From JACZUI01 sp041599115 (GTDB lineage Bacteria > Actinomycetota > Acidimicrobiia > Spongiisociales > ZC4RG35): a stretch of DNA of 14,639 nucleotides. The notes under the pieces were generated by a model, which worked only from the letters and a program-made list of their open reading frames with translations, had not been told where the DNA came from and made no database searches. The stretch lies in assembly GCA_041599115.1 (NCBI GenBank), contig JBFHXF010000048.1, positions 1 to 14,639 on the forward strand, given 5' to 3'. Made by a program: the position numbers and the translations under genes. Each line of letters starts with the position of its first letter. Position 1 is the stretch's first letter. Below are positions 13,613-14,639 of the stretch, one piece after another.

Positions 13613-14434
13613 CTAGTTGTCCTGGTCGCCTTTGAAGACGGCCTTGACTCCGCCGACTCCGCTGGCCGCAACGTCACGGACCGCGTGAACGGCAGATTCG
13701 CCGATGCCTTCGGCTGCCTCGAGGGCGCCGGCTGCCGCAGCGCTGACTGCGTCCTCGGCACTCAGGCCAACCTTTTTTGCTCCGTCGATTGCCCCGGCGA
13801 GAGCTCCGCTGGCGGCGTCGGCGATGTCGCCGCCGACCTCTCCGGCGCCCTGAACGATGCCTTTGGCCGTGTTCTTGATTGCCGACAACACGTCGGCACC
13901 GATCTCAGCAGCCCCGGATGCGGCTCCGGACACGGTGCTGGATGCGACTCCGATCATGTCTCCGGATACCTCCTTGACGCCGCCAAGGGCCGAGCGCCCA
14001 AGGGCGACCGCGCCAGCGGCGAGGCTGATTCCGGTGTCCTTTGTCGCGGTGATCACTGCTTCAGCCACAGCGGCGGCAGTCTTGGTTACGTCCTCGCCGA
14101 TGTCCCGGGTGCCCCTGAAGGCAGCGCGGACTGTGTCCGAGATGATCCCCACGGTGACCGTGGCGATCTCGCCGACGCCCAGCAGGACGCCCACGACGAC
14201 CCCTTTGACCGTGCGTACCAGACCCGTACCCACATCCTGGACGGCCCCAAAGGCGCCATTGATGATGGTCGAGACCGTTCCTGTGATCGAATTGGCGACG
14301 TCGGCTGTGTCCTTGAGCGTTGTGACGGCAACGTCACGAGCGACATCGGCTGATCCGGACACGATTCCACCGGTGCCCCTCAAAACACCTGTGATGCTGC
14401 GGCGTACCTTCCCGCCGGCTTGCTCTTCAGTCAT
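13613..14434 (-). CDS. Protein of eleven in-register 22-residue (hendecad) repeats, unknown function
   Basis: The family is not recognised. ATG 14434 has a near-perfect AAGGAGGA (14438-14445) just upstream, giving 273 residues with no signal peptide; longer in-frame starts lack such a site. Residues 23-264 divide into eleven consecutive 22-residue units with no insertions. Column 1 is Asp/Glu in seven units (D45, D67, E89, D111, D133, E155, E177, E199 among them), column 2 nearly always Val/Ile, column 3 usually Gly, column 16 mostly Gly or another small residue, column 18 hydrophobic. Hydrophobic columns 2, 6, 10, 13, 17 and 21 give a 4-4-3 spacing, an 11-residue period. There is no Pro, Cys, Trp or Tyr, and Ala, Gly, Val and Thr dominate. 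Residues about 73-106 are the most hydrophobic. The pattern recalls apolipoprotein, LEA or synuclein-type helices that lie on membranes or lipid surfaces. It is a single-gene unit convergent with the acyl-CoA synthetase. Confidence 0.85.
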   Translation of the reverse strand: MTEEQAGGKVRRSITGVLRGTGGIVSGSADVARDVAVTTLKDTADVANSITGTVSTIINGAFGAVQDVGTGLVRTVKGVVVGVLLGVGEIATVTVGIISDTVRAAFRGTRDIGEDVTKTAAAVAEAVITATKDTGISLAAGAVALGRSALGGVKEVSGDMIGVASSTVSGAASGAAEIGADVLSAIKNTAKGIVQGAGEVGGDIADAASGALAGAIDGAKKVGLSAEDAVSAAAAGALEAAEGIGESAVHAVRDVAASGVGGVKAVFKGDQDN

Positions 14435-14541
14435 GATTCCTCCTTCTCGGCCATTCCTCGACCGATTTCGACTGTGCCTCGAGTCTCGGCTATGACTGGT
14501 TGGTTCGTCAATGACAGAATTGAGCGAACGGCTGCCTCGAT

Positions 14542-14561
14542 GCTGGCAGCCGACTGCCAGC
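14542..14561. promoter_or_regulatory. Perfect palindrome, candidate operator
   Basis: GCTGGCAG (14542-14549) and CTGCCAGC (14554-14561) are exact reverse complements separated by CCGA. The site sits nine bases upstream of the TACGGT box, in the expected -35 region of the right-edge gene, and about 110 bases upstream of the repeat-protein start on the other strand. It could bind a dimeric regulator. The rest of 14446-14582 holds no other feature I can support. Confidence 0.45.
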
Positions 14562-14569
14562 GGTTTCGT

Positions 14570-14575
14570 TACGGT
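14570..14575 (+). promoter_or_regulatory. Candidate -10 box at the right-edge gene
   Basis: TACGGT (fits TANNNT) ends seven bases before GTG 14583, the same geometry as TAGCGT before ATG 10562. No good -35 hexamer is visible; the palindrome occupies that place. Confidence 0.3.
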
Positions 14576-14582
14576 TGAAGCT

Positions 14583-14639
14583 GTGACTGTGCGCATTGCG
14601 GTTGTGGGACGATCACCGACATGGCGCCGAGGCATGACC
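14583..14639 (+). CDS. Possible start of a plus-strand gene, truncated by the window edge
   Basis: From GTG 14583 the frame stays open for 19 codons to the end of the window and reads VTVRIAVVGRSPTWRRGMT. The segment RIAVVG resembles the first beta strand of a Rossmann-type protein, but it is too short to identify. GTG 14589 and ATG 14621 (a different frame, beginning MAPRHD) are alternative starts. The only other support is the -10-like box seven bases upstream. Confidence 0.3.
   Translation, partial: MTVRIAVVGRSPTWRRGMT

Noticed and set aside
13559..14353. 264-codon plus-strand open frame rich in Gly, Asp and Cys
   Set aside because: It is antisense to the 22-residue-repeat gene, which has a strong ribosome site and a coherent repeat pattern; the composition here is what the complement of Ala/Gly/Val-rich codons gives.
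14435..14635. N-terminal extension of the repeat protein on the minus strand
   Set aside because: No ribosome site, composition rich in Arg/Ser/His and unlike the repeats; ATG 14434 has AAGGAGGA.
1..14639. tRNA or rRNA genes, insertion sequences, prophage or defence genes
   Set aside because: Looked for and not seen: no cloverleaf-like segments in the short gaps, no transposase or integrase motifs, and all large frames belong to metabolic or housekeeping families or unknowns.

Overview
The window looks like chromosomal DNA from a high-GC Gram-positive bacterium, most likely an actinobacterium (possibly an Acidimicrobiia relative). This is inferred from the GC-rich code, frequent GTG/TTG starts, head-to-tail genes that overlap by 1-4 bases, possible leaderless starts, and a valine/leucine dehydrogenase resembling the Streptomyces enzyme. 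No phage, transposon, CRISPR or RNA gene was found. Nearly all of the DNA is coding.

Layout. (1) 1-3849, plus strand: a translationally coupled glycolate oxidase operon, glcD (5' end outside the window), glcE and glcF, with a small membrane protein coupled to the end of glcF. (2) 3850-9653, minus strand, read right to left: a valine/leucine-type amino-acid dehydrogenase, a fused alpha+beta E1 of a branched-chain 2-oxo acid dehydrogenase, a 116-base gap filled by two copies of a perfect-armed palindromic repeat, argS, and a GNAT acetyltransferase. The acetyltransferase stop codon abuts the stop of the glc operon's last gene with no base between. (3) 9765-13535, plus strand: an unrecognised conserved-looking 245-residue protein, a second GNAT acetyltransferase, a polytopic membrane protein, and an acyl-CoA synthetase (AMP-forming) coupled to it. 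(4) A hairpin at 13564-13591 lies between convergent genes. (5) 13613-14434, minus strand: a proline-free protein built almost entirely of eleven in-register 22-residue repeats with a hendecad pattern. (6) At the right edge a perfect palindrome and a -10-like box precede what may be the start of another plus-strand gene.

Metabolic reading (inference): the genes describe oxidation of small organic acids and amino acids. Glycolate is oxidised to glyoxylate by GlcDEF. Branched-chain amino acids are deaminated by the dehydrogenase, and the resulting keto acids are passed to the adjacent E1, whose E2 and E3 partners are not in the window. The acyl-CoA synthetase activates a carboxylic acid of unknown chain length. 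The most novel items are the 22-residue-repeat protein, the palindromic tandem repeat in front of argS, and a likely mis-assignable start for the amino-acid dehydrogenase.
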